A stretch of 20,827 nucleotides of DNA from CBFHSD01 sp965658375. GTDB taxonomy: Bacteria; Bacteroidota; Bacteroidia; Flavobacteriales_G; Salibacteraceae. This document shows, in pieces, positions 1-6,415 of the stretch. The notes beneath the pieces are model-generated. The model had not been told where the DNA came from. It did not search any database and saw only the letters and a program-made list of their open reading frames with translations. Every line of letters begins with the position of its first letter. Position 1 is the first letter of the stretch. The DNA is taken from NCBI GenBank assembly GCA_965658375.1, contig CBFHSD010000043.1, positions 1 through 20,827 on the forward strand, read 5' to 3'. Made by a program: the position numbers and the translations under genes.

Positions 1-90
1 AACTATTTACTCAAAAAGTAAATCCACACATTCTTCTTATCTTCGGGATACCCAAAATACAATCGCTATGAAAACTACTATTTCACTGTT
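1..90 (+). repeat. 90-bp direct repeat, copy 1 (promoter-leader plus first codons)
   Basis: This stretch recurs at 847-936 with a constant offset of 846 bp, no indels and only four mismatches that I can count by eye. It covers the untranslated leader and the first eight or so codons of the secreted protein that starts at 68. Copy 1 begins at the window edge, so the repeat may extend further left. What is duplicated is an expression-and-export start, not a mobile-element end. Confidence 0.95.
38..45 (+). promoter_or_regulatory. Candidate -7 box TATCTTCG of the 68-835 gene
   Basis: TATCTTCG differs by one base from the Bacteroidota -7 consensus TAnnTTTG and lies 22 bp before the start codon at 68. 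No clear -33 TTG is visible at the usual distance. The same box is present in the duplicated leader at 884-891. It is a plausible but not proven promoter. Confidence 0.4.
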
Positions 91-835
91 TTTTTTCGTT
101 TTTTGCCTCTTTGTGAGCAAAGCGCAATTCTTTCCTGACACCCTTACCCTTTGCGAAGATTCTGTTCTAATTATTGAAGCTCCTTTTAGCGGAGTATCTT
201 ACCAATGGAGCAATGGCAGCACAGATTCTAGCATTACGGTTAACTCACCTGGCACATACTCTTTAACTATCACAGATTCTAATGCTGTGCAGCTGGTTGA
301 CAGCACCTATGCCAAATTTCAGTATTTGCCTATCGCTAATTTTGGAGTAGATTGGATGAGTTTTACTACTGTTGTCTTCAGCGACTCTTCTCTTTATTCA
401 GATGCCTATCTATGGGATTTTGATGATGGAGATACGAGCAATTTGAGGAATCCTGTTCATATTTTCCCGAATTTCACTGACACACCCACCTGTTATAAGG
501 TTCAGTTAATTGCTCGAAATGGATGTGGTGCTGATAGTATGAGGAAAGATGTTTGGCTCGATTTTGATGGAAATGTAAACGAATTGTCATCAACCTCACT
601 ACAAAATCTTTTAGTCTTTCCTAACCCGAGCAATCAATTCATTTGGTTGAATTTCAGATCCACCATTCCAAATGGAGGTTTGAAAATAGTATCAATTACC
701 GGAGAAACGGTTCTTGCCCAGGACAAGCTTTATCTTCAAAATCAACTTGACTTGAGGCATCTCCCAAAAGGCATTTACTTTCTCAGTGTTACAGATGGAA
801 ATGAAAAGCGGGTGGAAAAGTTAATTTTGTATTAA
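68..835 (+). CDS. Secreted PKD-domain protein with T9SS type A sorting domain
   Basis: A 255-residue secreted protein. Residues 1-19 are a signal peptide (Lys followed by a Phe-rich core, ending SKAQ). Residues about 20-85 form an Ig-like or PKD-like beta region with the motif YQWSNGSTDSS. Residues about 90-165 form a PKD domain with the typical YLWDFDDGDTS and a late CYKVQLIARNGC strand. Residues about 181-255 match the T9SS C-terminal sorting domain (Por secretion tail): LLVFPNPS at its start, LPKGIYFLSV near its end and a basic end. Such proteins cross the outer membrane through T9SS and are released or anchored at the surface. The PKD domain suggests adhesion or protein interaction; I see no catalytic domain. 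The start at 68 directly precedes the signal peptide. Its leader is duplicated downstream at 847. The class is clear; the specific role is unknown. Confidence 0.88.
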   Translation: MKTTISLFFFVFCLFVSKAQFFPDTLTLCEDSVLIIEAPFSGVSYQWSNGSTDSSITVNSPGTYSLTITDSNAVQLVDSTYAKFQYLPIANFGVDWMSFTTVVFSDSSLYSDAYLWDFDDGDTSNLRNPVHIFPNFTDTPTCYKVQLIARNGCGADSMRKDVWLDFDGNVNELSSTSLQNLLVFPNPSNQFIWLNFRSTIPNGGLKIVSITGETVLAQDKLYLQNQLDLRHLPKGIYFLSVTDGNEKRVEKLILY

Positions 836-846
836 GGAACTACACC

Positions 847-936
847 AACTATTTACTCAAGAAGTAAATCCACACATTCTTCTTATCTTCGGGATACCCA
901 ACATCCAATCGCTATGAAAACTACTATTTCACCGTT
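847..936 (+). repeat. 90-bp direct repeat, copy 2 (orphan promoter-leader)
   Basis: Near-identical second copy of 1-90, again including the -7-like box (884-891) and an in-frame ATG at 914 with the first codons MKTTIS. Here the sequence after it is not a secreted gene but the broken end of a recombinase gene. The copy therefore looks like an orphan start left by duplication followed by deletion or insertion. Confidence 0.93.
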
Positions 937-980
937 AATTCCAACTTTATTTCTATACCCAAGTAAAAGGCAAACTCTGC

Positions 981-1137
981 CAGCCACAAATCTACGACAC
1001 ACCTATTGGGGAAAGGAACCCAATTACGCGCTATTCAAGAATTTCTTGGTCACAGTTTACCAGAAACCTCTGCCATTTACACGCATGTTACTACCACTGC
1101 CTTGTAAAAAAACAGCAAATCCAAAAGATCGATTTTT
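981..1137 (+). pseudogene. Fossil 3' end of a tyrosine recombinase (integrase) gene
   Basis: In three frames this segment spells the catalytic C-terminus of a tyrosine recombinase. LRHTY (992-1006, the Arg-His box) is in the frame of the ATG at 914. The frame at 1027-1104 reads RAIQEFLGHSLPETSAIYTH and then VTTTAL, with the LGH box and the nucleophile Tyr at 1078-1080. The first frame resumes with KKTANPKDRF after an A-run. At least two frameshifts separate the blocks, the segment normally found between the LRH box and the Q-LGH box looks shortened, and everything before the Arg-His box is absent. The 84-codon open frame starting at 914 is an accidental join of the duplicated leader to this relic. 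It cannot make an active enzyme. What is seen is the motif set and its order; the family assignment rests on the known R-H-x-x-R, LGH and Tyr arrangement. Confidence 0.82.
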
Positions 1138-1211
1138 TAAATTTACGTCTATGATCAAAAACAATTAAACAAACCCAACATAGAATGATAAGAATGCAAT
1201 AGGCGTTTATA

Positions 1212-1230
1212 CAAACGTTGGCATTAATTA
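1212..1230 (+). repeat. Short direct repeat, copy 1
   Basis: CAAACGTTGGCATTAATTA. It recurs at 1472-1491 with one inserted C and one G-to-A change, spacing about 260 bp. A related but diverged form, on the opposite strand, lies at 5471-5490 (TTTATACAATGTTGGCA read on the minus strand against TTTATACAAACGTTGGCA at 1206-1223). Confidence 0.65.
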
Positions 1231-1471
1231 CGCAATTATCTCATTTTACAATCCTTAACACATTTACTTTTTTACACGCAGCAACTTTCATTGCCTTGAT
1301 TTTTTTACATATTGCTACATAATCTTAATTATCCAACCAATCTGTTCTACACTATTCACCATTTCCCTATGTTAACCTAATAATTAACTAATACTAACAC
1401 AAAATATAGTGAATAGCCGATTCCACATTTTTCCTTCGTGCCTATATAATGGTCGGCTACATCATCATATT

Positions 1472-1491
1472 CAAACCGTTGACATTAATTA
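1472..1491 (+). repeat. Short direct repeat, copy 2
   Basis: CAAACCGTTGACATTAATTA, the second copy of the 1212-1230 motif. It ends 44 bp before the start codon of the 876-residue secreted protein. It might be a recombination site or a regulatory element; the sequence alone does not decide. Confidence 0.6.
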
Positions 1492-1535
1492 AAAAACGTA
1501 AGTTAGCAGATTTTAACTTTTTATAATCAAGTCGT

Positions 1536-4166
1536 ATGAAGAAAATTTTAATCATCATCGGACTACTTTCTCTCTCAACTAGCGGATTTAGTCAAAAATT
1601 ACTCTACACCTCCGAATATGGTGGAGACAATTCAAACGGAGCTATTGTTAGCTACGATTTAAGTAATAACTCAACAAGTACTCAACTCAGTTTAGGAGGA
1701 AATCCTTTTTATGGCATCAACTTCTTTAGAGAGGTTCCATTTGGAGAGACTGATTTTACTGGTGGTTTGACCCTAGGTTCAAACGGGAAATATTACGGTA
1801 TTAATACCAACGCCTCTGGATTGCGATCTGAAAACTATGTTCCTAAAAGAAGACCAAAAGGTCTTTTTTATAGTTATGACCCTTCTACAAATACTTACGA
1901 AGTATTACATTCTTTTGTAGGAAATCAAGAATTCAGCGATTTGCTTCTCAAATCAGGTGGATTTAATGATGATTTAAGTAACCCAGCTTACACAGTACTA
2001 GAAGTAAATGCTGGTGTGTTTTATGGTATAGCTTTAGGAGGAGGAGTAGCTAATGAGGGAGGTATTTGGAAGTATGACATAAATACGAATGAATATAGCG
2101 TCATTGGTAGTTTTAAAGATCCTTTAAACGATGTAGGCCATAAGCCTTTGACAGGTTTAATAAAAGGTGATGGTAATAACATCTATGGTTTATGTTTAAA
2201 CAACAGTAATAACGAAGATGGGTATTTATATAAAATTGATACGGATACAGACGTAATGTCTTACGTTGGGAGCCTACTTGCTGCAGGTTGGGCTATTGAA
2301 CATCCCCATGGGCAAATGGTCTACAATTCTTCTACTAACACCATTTACGGTACAAAAGATCGCTTTAGTTCTATATCTAGTTATGGAGGTGGTTTATGGA
2401 GTTTTAACCTAACAACATCAACCGTTGCTAGTTTATGGGGGATTTTTCAAAATGATATAAATATACTTGGTAGTAATGCTACAGGTGTTGTGCAAGCTAA
2501 TAATGGAAAAATGTATGTTACCACTCAAAATGGCGGTGCCAACGGCAAAGGAACAATAATTCAATGTGAATCCTCAGGTAGTGGGCAAATAAAAGTATAT
2601 GATTTCCCTTCCAATTTTGGTACCGTTTCAGGAACAGGAATGATTGCTAGCGGAAGTAAAATATTTGGAACATGCACTTATGATGTTAGTGGACCTCAAT
2701 TATGGTCTTATGACTACATCAACTCAACATTTGATATAATATTTTCAGGAGACCAAACAGACCCTTTAAAGCCAGGCTGGAATGTAGATTGGGGTATACT
2801 TATCGATGATGGCAATATAGTAGGAACAACAAGAGAAGGTTCTGAGGGAGGTGCTGGTGCTCTATTCTCTCATAATATCGTTAGTGGTCAAACTAGCATT
2901 GTACAAAGTCATGCTTCAAGAGAAGGGAGAAACATTATTGGCGAAATGACACAACTAAATGACTCTATTTTCATTGGTTATATTGGAAAAGGAGGACCAA
3001 ATACTATTGTTGGAGGTACGACTACATCTCAAGACGAACAAGGAAGCATCGCACTTTTTAATGTTGTTTCTGGTAATATTCAGCATCTAGATGGGCCTTC
3101 GGCATTTCAAGGTAATGACGAATCTCAAAATCAATGGATGAATAGGCCCCTCCTTGCTTCCGATGGAAAAATTTACTACACAGCTGTCACCATAACGGGT
3201 ACGAATATTCTAGCTGAGTTTAGAGTACATGACTTAATTAATCCTAGCACCCCTATCAAAATATATAATTGTCCAGAAGAATATGTAACTGCAGGTGCAT
3301 TAGAGTTACCAAGCCAAAAAATTGTGTTAGCTGCTACAAATAATGTTTATGTATACGATTTAACAACAACTACATTAACAGAATTTACTAATACTCATTC
3401 CTACCAACAATATGGGCACATGAGTGAAAACATCACCCTTGCTTCTAATGGTAAAATCTACGGTATGACAAAGGCTAGCAGATTAAGTACTGCAGCAGGT
3501 GAAAATAGAGCTGTTATTTACTCTTTGGATACGACCACCTTTACTTTTCAAGTAGAACATTCTTTTGATAGCTTAGTGAGAACAACAAATACCGCACTTA
3601 TTGAGTACGATGGCAAACTGTATGGTTCTACTAATTTTCTAGGTGCAAATAATCAAGGGCATTTATTTTCATACGATATGACCACCCAAGCTTATACTAT
3701 TGAATATAGTTTTGATTATGATCAAGATGGAGGAGGTTTTAGCGCAGGATGGACACTTTATGATGATAAGTTATATTCAACTTCTAGAACTGGTGGTGCA
3801 AATGGGTATGGAACTTTAGTGGCATTTGATTTGACAAATTCTACATTAAATGTTCTAGAACATTTAACTATGGAAAATGGACGCTCTTATAGAGGTACAC
3901 CTATTTTTTGGGATAACACGGCACTAGGGCTCGATGAAATAATTAAAAATTCTAATATTAAAATATTCCCTAACCCGGCTCGCACAGTTTTAAATGTAGA
4001 ACTAGAAAACGTCAGTCTTATTGAAATATACTCGACAACGGGTCAGCTAGTAAAAAGAATTAATAACACAAACACTATAAATGTTGAGGATCTTAGTTCC
4101 GGAGTACATATAATCAGAGTCCATAACGACATAGGTATCTATTCTTCAAGATTCATAAAAGAATAA
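1536..4166 (+). CDS. Large secreted beta-propeller-like repeat protein with T9SS type A sorting domain
   Basis: 876 residues. Residues 1-19 are a signal peptide (MKKILIIIGLLSLSTSGFSQ region). The body is built of repeats of the type DGKLYGST...GGANGYGTL..F/YD, seen for example as GGANGKGTI, GGANGYGTL, GANNQGHLF and EGGIWKYDINT, with intervening LASNGKIYG turns. This resembles the extracellular repeat of the TIGR03803 type (GGxxxxGTLF...), expected to fold as a propeller. Residues about 807-876 are a T9SS sorting domain (IKIFPNPARTVLNV, then LSSGVHIIRVHN and a basic Arg-Phe-Ile-Lys-Glu end). It should be exported across the outer membrane. No catalytic motif was recognised, so substrate or partner is unknown. 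It stands alone on the plus strand between two non-coding stretches. Confidence 0.87.
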   Translation: MKKILIIIGLLSLSTSGFSQKLLYTSEYGGDNSNGAIVSYDLSNNSTSTQLSLGGNPFYGINFFREVPFGETDFTGGLTLGSNGKYYGINTNASGLRSENYVPKRRPKGLFYSYDPSTNTYEVLHSFVGNQEFSDLLLKSGGFNDDLSNPAYTVLEVNAGVFYGIALGGGVANEGGIWKYDINTNEYSVIGSFKDPLNDVGHKPLTGLIKGDGNNIYGLCLNNSNNEDGYLYKIDTDTDVMSYVGSLLAAGWAIEHPHGQMVYNSSTNTIYGTKDRFSSISSYGGGLWSFNLTTSTVASLWGIFQNDINILGSNATGVVQANNGKMYVTTQNGGANGKGTIIQCESSGSGQIKVYDFPSNFGTVSGTGMIASGSKIFGTCTYDVSGPQLWSYDYINSTFDIIFSGDQTDPLKPGWNVDWGILIDDGNIVGTTREGSEGGAGALFSHNIVSGQTSIVQSHASREGRNIIGEMTQLNDSIFIGYIGKGGPNTIVGGTTTSQDEQGSIALFNVVSGNIQHLDGPSAFQGNDESQNQWMNRPLLASDGKIYYTAVTITGTNILAEFRVHDLINPSTPIKIYNCPEEYVTAGALELPSQKIVLAATNNVYVYDLTTTTLTEFTNTHSYQQYGHMSENITLASNGKIYGMTKASRLSTAAGENRAVIYSLDTTTFTFQVEHSFDSLVRTTNTALIEYDGKLYGSTNFLGANNQGHLFSYDMTTQAYTIEYSFDYDQDGGGFSAGWTLYDDKLYSTSRTGGANGYGTLVAFDLTNSTLNVLEHLTMENGRSYRGTPIFWDNTALGLDEIIKNSNIKIFPNPARTVLNVELENVSLIEIYSTTGQLVKRINNTNTINVEDLSSGVHIIRVHNDIGIYSSRFIKE

Positions 4167-4202
4167 CTAATACCAACAAGTATAAAAGAAATACAAAGAT
4201 AT

Positions 4203-4250
4203 GGTGGAACCCGAAAAACCTTAAGAGTAGGGATGAAATTTAAATTTAAT
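4203..4250 (+). repeat. Shared leader repeat, copy A
   Basis: The segment with core CCGAAAAACCTTA then AGAGTAGGGA and an AATTTAAATTTAAT tail recurs at 4768-4815 with a 2-bp insertion and a few changes. Copy B runs straight into ACTATG and a lipid- or signal-peptide gene; copy A runs into an assembly gap whose far side begins CTATG. Each copy carries a small palindrome (CTTAAG in A, CTTATAAG in B). It is probably the 5' untranslated leader shared by the two small secreted-protein genes. Confidence 0.8.
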
Positions 4251-4251
4251 G

Positions 4252-4350
4252 NNNNNNNNNNNNNNNNNNNNNNNNNNNNNNNNNNNNNNNNNNNNNNNNN
4301 NNNNNNNNNNNNNNNNNNNNNNNNNNNNNNNNNNNNNNNNNNNNNNNNNN
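4252..4350. other. Assembly gap (99 N)
   Basis: A run of 99 undetermined bases, so its true length is unknown. It begins at the end of leader copy A and ends two bases before an ATG. Repeats often break assemblies in this way. Sequence on the two sides should be treated as scaffolded, not as proven to be contiguous. Confidence 0.99.
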
Positions 4351-4352
4351 CT

Positions 4353-4757
4353 ATGAAAAAAAACACATTTTTATTGTTGTTAATCACAACAGTGTTTTTT
4401 TTAAGCTCTTGTGACAAAGAAGAGTTTAAGGAGGATTTAAGAGCTATGGCTCTTATAGGTCACAATTTTGAAACCACTAATGCAACGAGTGGTAGTGATG
4501 TAATTTATGATTCAGAAGGGGAGCTTAAGGCTCATAACCTTTATGAAGTATGGAAGTTTCATTCAAATGGCTACATTGAGAACATTACATCAGGAACCAA
4601 TATTGGAACTTATGAGCAAGATTTATCAGAGGGAACAATTACAATTTCTGATGGAGAGTTTTTAGGCACTCATATTTTGAATATTGGCAGTGATTCCTTT
4701 GTATTTGGGATATCTAAAGATGGTGAACATTATAATGTAACTTTTAAAAAGAAATAA
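4353..4757 (+). CDS. Small secreted lipoprotein, possibly lipocalin-like
   Basis: 134 residues counted from the ATG just after the gap. Residues 1-20 form a lipoprotein signal peptide with lipobox LSSC (Cys20), followed by DKEE, acidic residues that often go with surface exposure in Bacteroidota. The rest is a short beta-rich domain with VWKFHSNGYIENITSG, then GTYEQDLSEGTITISDG and LNIGSDSFVFG. This alternation of Trp-Lys-Phe, Asn-Gly, Gly-Thr-Tyr and a late strand resembles the small lipocalin-like or META-like lipoproteins common in the phylum, but I cannot assign it firmly. The open frame reads upstream through the Ns, which is meaningless; the signal peptide fixes the start. The leader is related to that of the next gene, suggesting joint control. 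Confidence 0.75.
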   Translation: MKKNTFLLLLITTVFFLSSCDKEEFKEDLRAMALIGHNFETTNATSGSDVIYDSEGELKAHNLYEVWKFHSNGYIENITSGTNIGTYEQDLSEGTITISDGEFLGTHILNIGSDSFVFGISKDGEHYNVTFKKK

Positions 4758-4767
4758 TTCTAATCAA

Positions 4768-4815
4768 GGTGTAATCCGAAAAACCTTATAAGAGTAGGGA
4801 AATTTTAATTTTAAT
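4768..4815 (+). repeat. Shared leader repeat, copy B
   Basis: Second copy of the 4203-4250 leader, placed immediately before the start codon at 4819. No TAnnTTTG box lies inside it. The conserved core sits about 30-45 bp upstream of the start, where a transcript leader would be expected. Confidence 0.78.
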
Positions 4816-4818
4816 ACT

Positions 4819-5457
4819 ATGAAAAAGATAATCTTTATTACCGCTACAATAGCCTTGGCAATTACCTCAAGTTTTGCACAGCATTTTGACATTAGAGCTT
4901 ATGGAGGTGTTAATATTCTACAGTTAACAAGCGACCAAGGAACTTCGCTCATTGACGGTGTCCATCATAATCAAAAAGTATCAGGTCGTCCAGGAGCGCA
5001 GTTTGGTGCTGCTGTTACTTTTGGGTCTCGATTTTACGTTCAACCAGGAATTCAATATTCTTTTCTGTCGAAAGAAATTGTGAATGAAAATATAGTTACA
5101 GATAACGAATGGGAAGACCAAACTACAATTAAGGCAATATCAGTTCCTTTAAAAGTAGGATTCAGGTTAATCGACCCTGAGACTGAAAACCTAATTAACG
5201 TTAGAGTATTTGGAGGCTTTGATGGTTCTCACGTGATTTCAGTTGATCACTCCACAAAATCTGGTGCACTTGATGATATTGATGCCAGTGACTTCTCCAA
5301 TCTAATCGTATCTGCAGATTTTGGATTAGGTCTAGACATATTTATTTTCTACATCGATATGGGCTATCAACTTGGCTTAACTCCAGTATATACAGGAGGC
5401 GATAATGCTAAAGCAAATGCTTTCTATAGCAACATCGGACTCAGACTGAGTTTTTAA
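4819..5457 (+). CDS. Small outer-membrane beta-barrel protein (PorT/OmpW-like class)
   Basis: 212 residues. Residues 1-20 form a signal peptide ending SSFAQ. The mature protein has alternating polar and hydrophobic strands: FDIRAYGGVNILQL, AQFGAAVTFGSRFYVQPGIQ, ISVPLKVGFRL, INVRVFGGFDG, VSADFGLGLDIFIFYIDMGY and a C-terminal strand FYSNIGLRLSF that ends in Phe, the usual outer-membrane insertion signal. The layout and length fit the outer-membrane beta-barrel family that includes PorT-like proteins (eight strands expected). It is too small and generic to be called PorT itself. It follows the 4353 lipoprotein by 61 bp and shares a repeated leader with it, so the two may be co-expressed or work as a lipoprotein-barrel pair. 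Confidence 0.8.
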   Translation: MKKIIFITATIALAITSSFAQHFDIRAYGGVNILQLTSDQGTSLIDGVHHNQKVSGRPGAQFGAAVTFGSRFYVQPGIQYSFLSKEIVNENIVTDNEWEDQTTIKAISVPLKVGFRLIDPETENLINVRVFGGFDGSHVISVDHSTKSGALDDIDASDFSNLIVSADFGLGLDIFIFYIDMGYQLGLTPVYTGGDNAKANAFYSNIGLRLSF

Positions 5458-5480
5458 AATAAAAACGAATTGCCAACATT

Positions 5481-5511
5481 GTATAAAGGGCATTAAAAAC
5501 TCCCTTTATAC
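5481..5511. other. Perfect 10-bp stem-loop
   Basis: GTATAAAGGG (5481-5490) and its exact complement CCCTTTATAC (5502-5511) flank an 11-nt loop, 24 bp after the barrel gene stops. There is no long T-run after it on either strand, so it is a weak terminator candidate. It abuts TGCCAACATT (5471-5480), which resembles the opposite strand of the repeat at 1206-1223. It may end the 4819 transcript or be a relic recombination site. Confidence 0.6.
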
Positions 5512-5600
5512 TTTCCGTTCTTCCCCCTCATTCCAAATAGCACAAGCTCTCACATCCATAAAAAAGAATTGCAGCAAATTGTTGCCTGTTCAAGCAGCAT

Positions 5601-5637
5601 AAAAAAAGGCTCCCACCAAATGGCGGGAGCCTTTCTA
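5601..5637 (-). terminator. Rho-independent terminator of the peroxiredoxin gene
   Basis: AAAGGCTCCC (5605-5614) pairs exactly with GGGAGCCTTT (5625-5634) around a 10-nt loop. The seven A at 5601-5607 give a U-tract in the minus-strand transcript. It lies about 25 bp after the peroxiredoxin stop codon. On the plus strand the tail is only CTTTC, so it works best for the minus strand. Confidence 0.88.
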
Positions 5638-5657
5638 TCATCAAGTCAATCGTAAAC

Positions 5658-6287
5658 TTAGTTTTTGCTCAAGTAATCAGCAACACCATCGTGTGTAGCG
5701 TTCATACCTTCAGCACCTTTGCTCCAGTTTGCAGGACAAACTTCTCCGTTTTCTTCAAAGAACTGTAGCGCATCAATCATACGAAGTGCTTCATCAACAT
5801 TTCTACCCAATGGCAAGTCATTTACCAATTGGTGGCGTACAACACCTTCTTTGTCAATTAAGAACAATCCACGGTAAGCAATCAACTCACCTGTAGCTGT
5901 CAACTGATCGTTCTCATCGTACATGAAATCTCCAGCCAATACATCGTAGTTGTACGAAATGGTTTTGTTCGTATCAGCAACTATTGGGTAAGTAACGCCT
6001 TGAATTCCACCATCGTCTTTGCTCATTTGTAACCATCCCCAGTGGCTTTGCTCAGTATCTGTAGATACGGCAACAACCTCAACACCTCTAGACTTAAACT
6101 CGTCTAATTTTGCTTGGAATGCGTGCAATTCTGTAGGGCAAACAAATGTGAAGTCTTTTGGGTAAAAGAACAATACAACATGCTTTCCTTGAAATTGAGA
6201 AAGAGTGAAACCTTCTACGATTTCTTCTCCGTTAATTACTGCGCTTGCAGAAAAATCTGGTGCTTGTTTACCAACTAATACAGCCAT
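5658..6287 (-). CDS. ahpC: 2-Cys peroxiredoxin (AhpC/Prx1 type)
   Basis: 209 residues, cytoplasmic (no signal peptide). It reduces hydrogen peroxide and organic hydroperoxides. The thioredoxin fold is complete: start VGKQAPDFSASAV, the strand-helix VVLFFYPKDFTFVCPTE with the peroxidatic Cys50 in FVCPTE, VEVVAVSTDTEQSHWGW, and the resolving Cys184 in EVCPANW. Both catalytic cysteines are present, which marks the typical 2-Cys class that works as an obligate dimer. The long C-terminal tail after Cys184 (AEGMNATHDGVADYLSKN) is usual for this class. An AhpF-type reductase gene is not in the window, so the electron donor may be thioredoxin or a distant gene. It has its own promoter (TACTTTTG) and terminator and appears monocistronic. 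The family is certain; the symbol is by class, and many annotations would say simply peroxiredoxin. Confidence 0.95.
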   Translation of the reverse strand: MAVLVGKQAPDFSASAVINGEEIVEGFTLSQFQGKHVVLFFYPKDFTFVCPTELHAFQAKLDEFKSRGVEVVAVSTDTEQSHWGWLQMSKDDGGIQGVTYPIVADTNKTISYNYDVLAGDFMYDENDQLTATGELIAYRGLFLIDKEGVVRHQLVNDLPLGRNVDEALRMIDALQFFEENGEVCPANWSKGAEGMNATHDGVADYLSKN

Positions 6288-6323
6288 CTTTATTTGTTTT
6301 TATTGTTTTCTAAAATGAGCCCA

Positions 6324-6331
6324 CAAAAGTA
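6324..6331 (-). promoter_or_regulatory. Candidate -7 box TACTTTTG of the peroxiredoxin gene
   Basis: Read on the minus strand this is TACTTTTG, an exact match to TAnnTTTG, 36 bp upstream of the start codon at 6287. It predicts a leader of roughly 30 nt. No clear -33 TTG is seen at the usual distance. I found no obvious OxyR-like palindrome nearby. Confidence 0.55.
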
Positions 6332-6415
6332 GGCCCTTCACTAAGAAAAAAAGCAGAGTGAATCTTAATGATTGGTTAAGCGAGAATAACTTTTGCTTAT
6401 AGGCTTCTAGCCCTC

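Larger units (their letters stand above)
1169..1535. other. 367-bp AT-rich non-coding stretch with repeats
   Basis: No gene is supported on either strand. Contents seen: a direct repeat of about 20 bp (1212-1230 and 1472-1491); a short arm CCAAC at 1175-1179 complementary to GTTGG at 1217-1221; a palindrome CGTTT-ATAC-AAACG at 1204-1217; and a perfect 7-bp inverted repeat TAGCCGA (1414-1420) with TCGGCTA (1453-1459). No convincing TAnnTTTG promoter for the gene at 1536 was found; TAACTTTT near 1513 is one mismatch away at best. It lies just after the recombinase relic, so it may be recombination debris. Confidence 0.6.

Noticed and set aside
914..1168. An 84-codon open frame as a real gene
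   Set aside because: It is the duplicated leader fused by chance to a frameshifted recombinase relic; the protein has neither a signal peptide nor an intact domain.
1173..1223. An integron attC site after the recombinase relic
   Set aside because: ACCCAAC fits RYYYAAC, but the other end GTTGGCA does not fit GTTRRRY, the inner arms do not pair and no cassette array follows.
4233..4352. Upstream extension of the lipoprotein frame through the Ns
   Set aside because: The codons are undetermined bases; the lipoprotein signal peptide begins at 4353.
4139..4417. Minus-strand frame across the gap
   Set aside because: It consists mostly of Ns and overlaps two real genes with no protein-like features.
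6356..6400. Terminator between the ZIP and peroxiredoxin genes
   Set aside because: Only a 5-bp AT stem (CTTAA/TTAAG) is present, and the T-run on the minus strand is too far from it.
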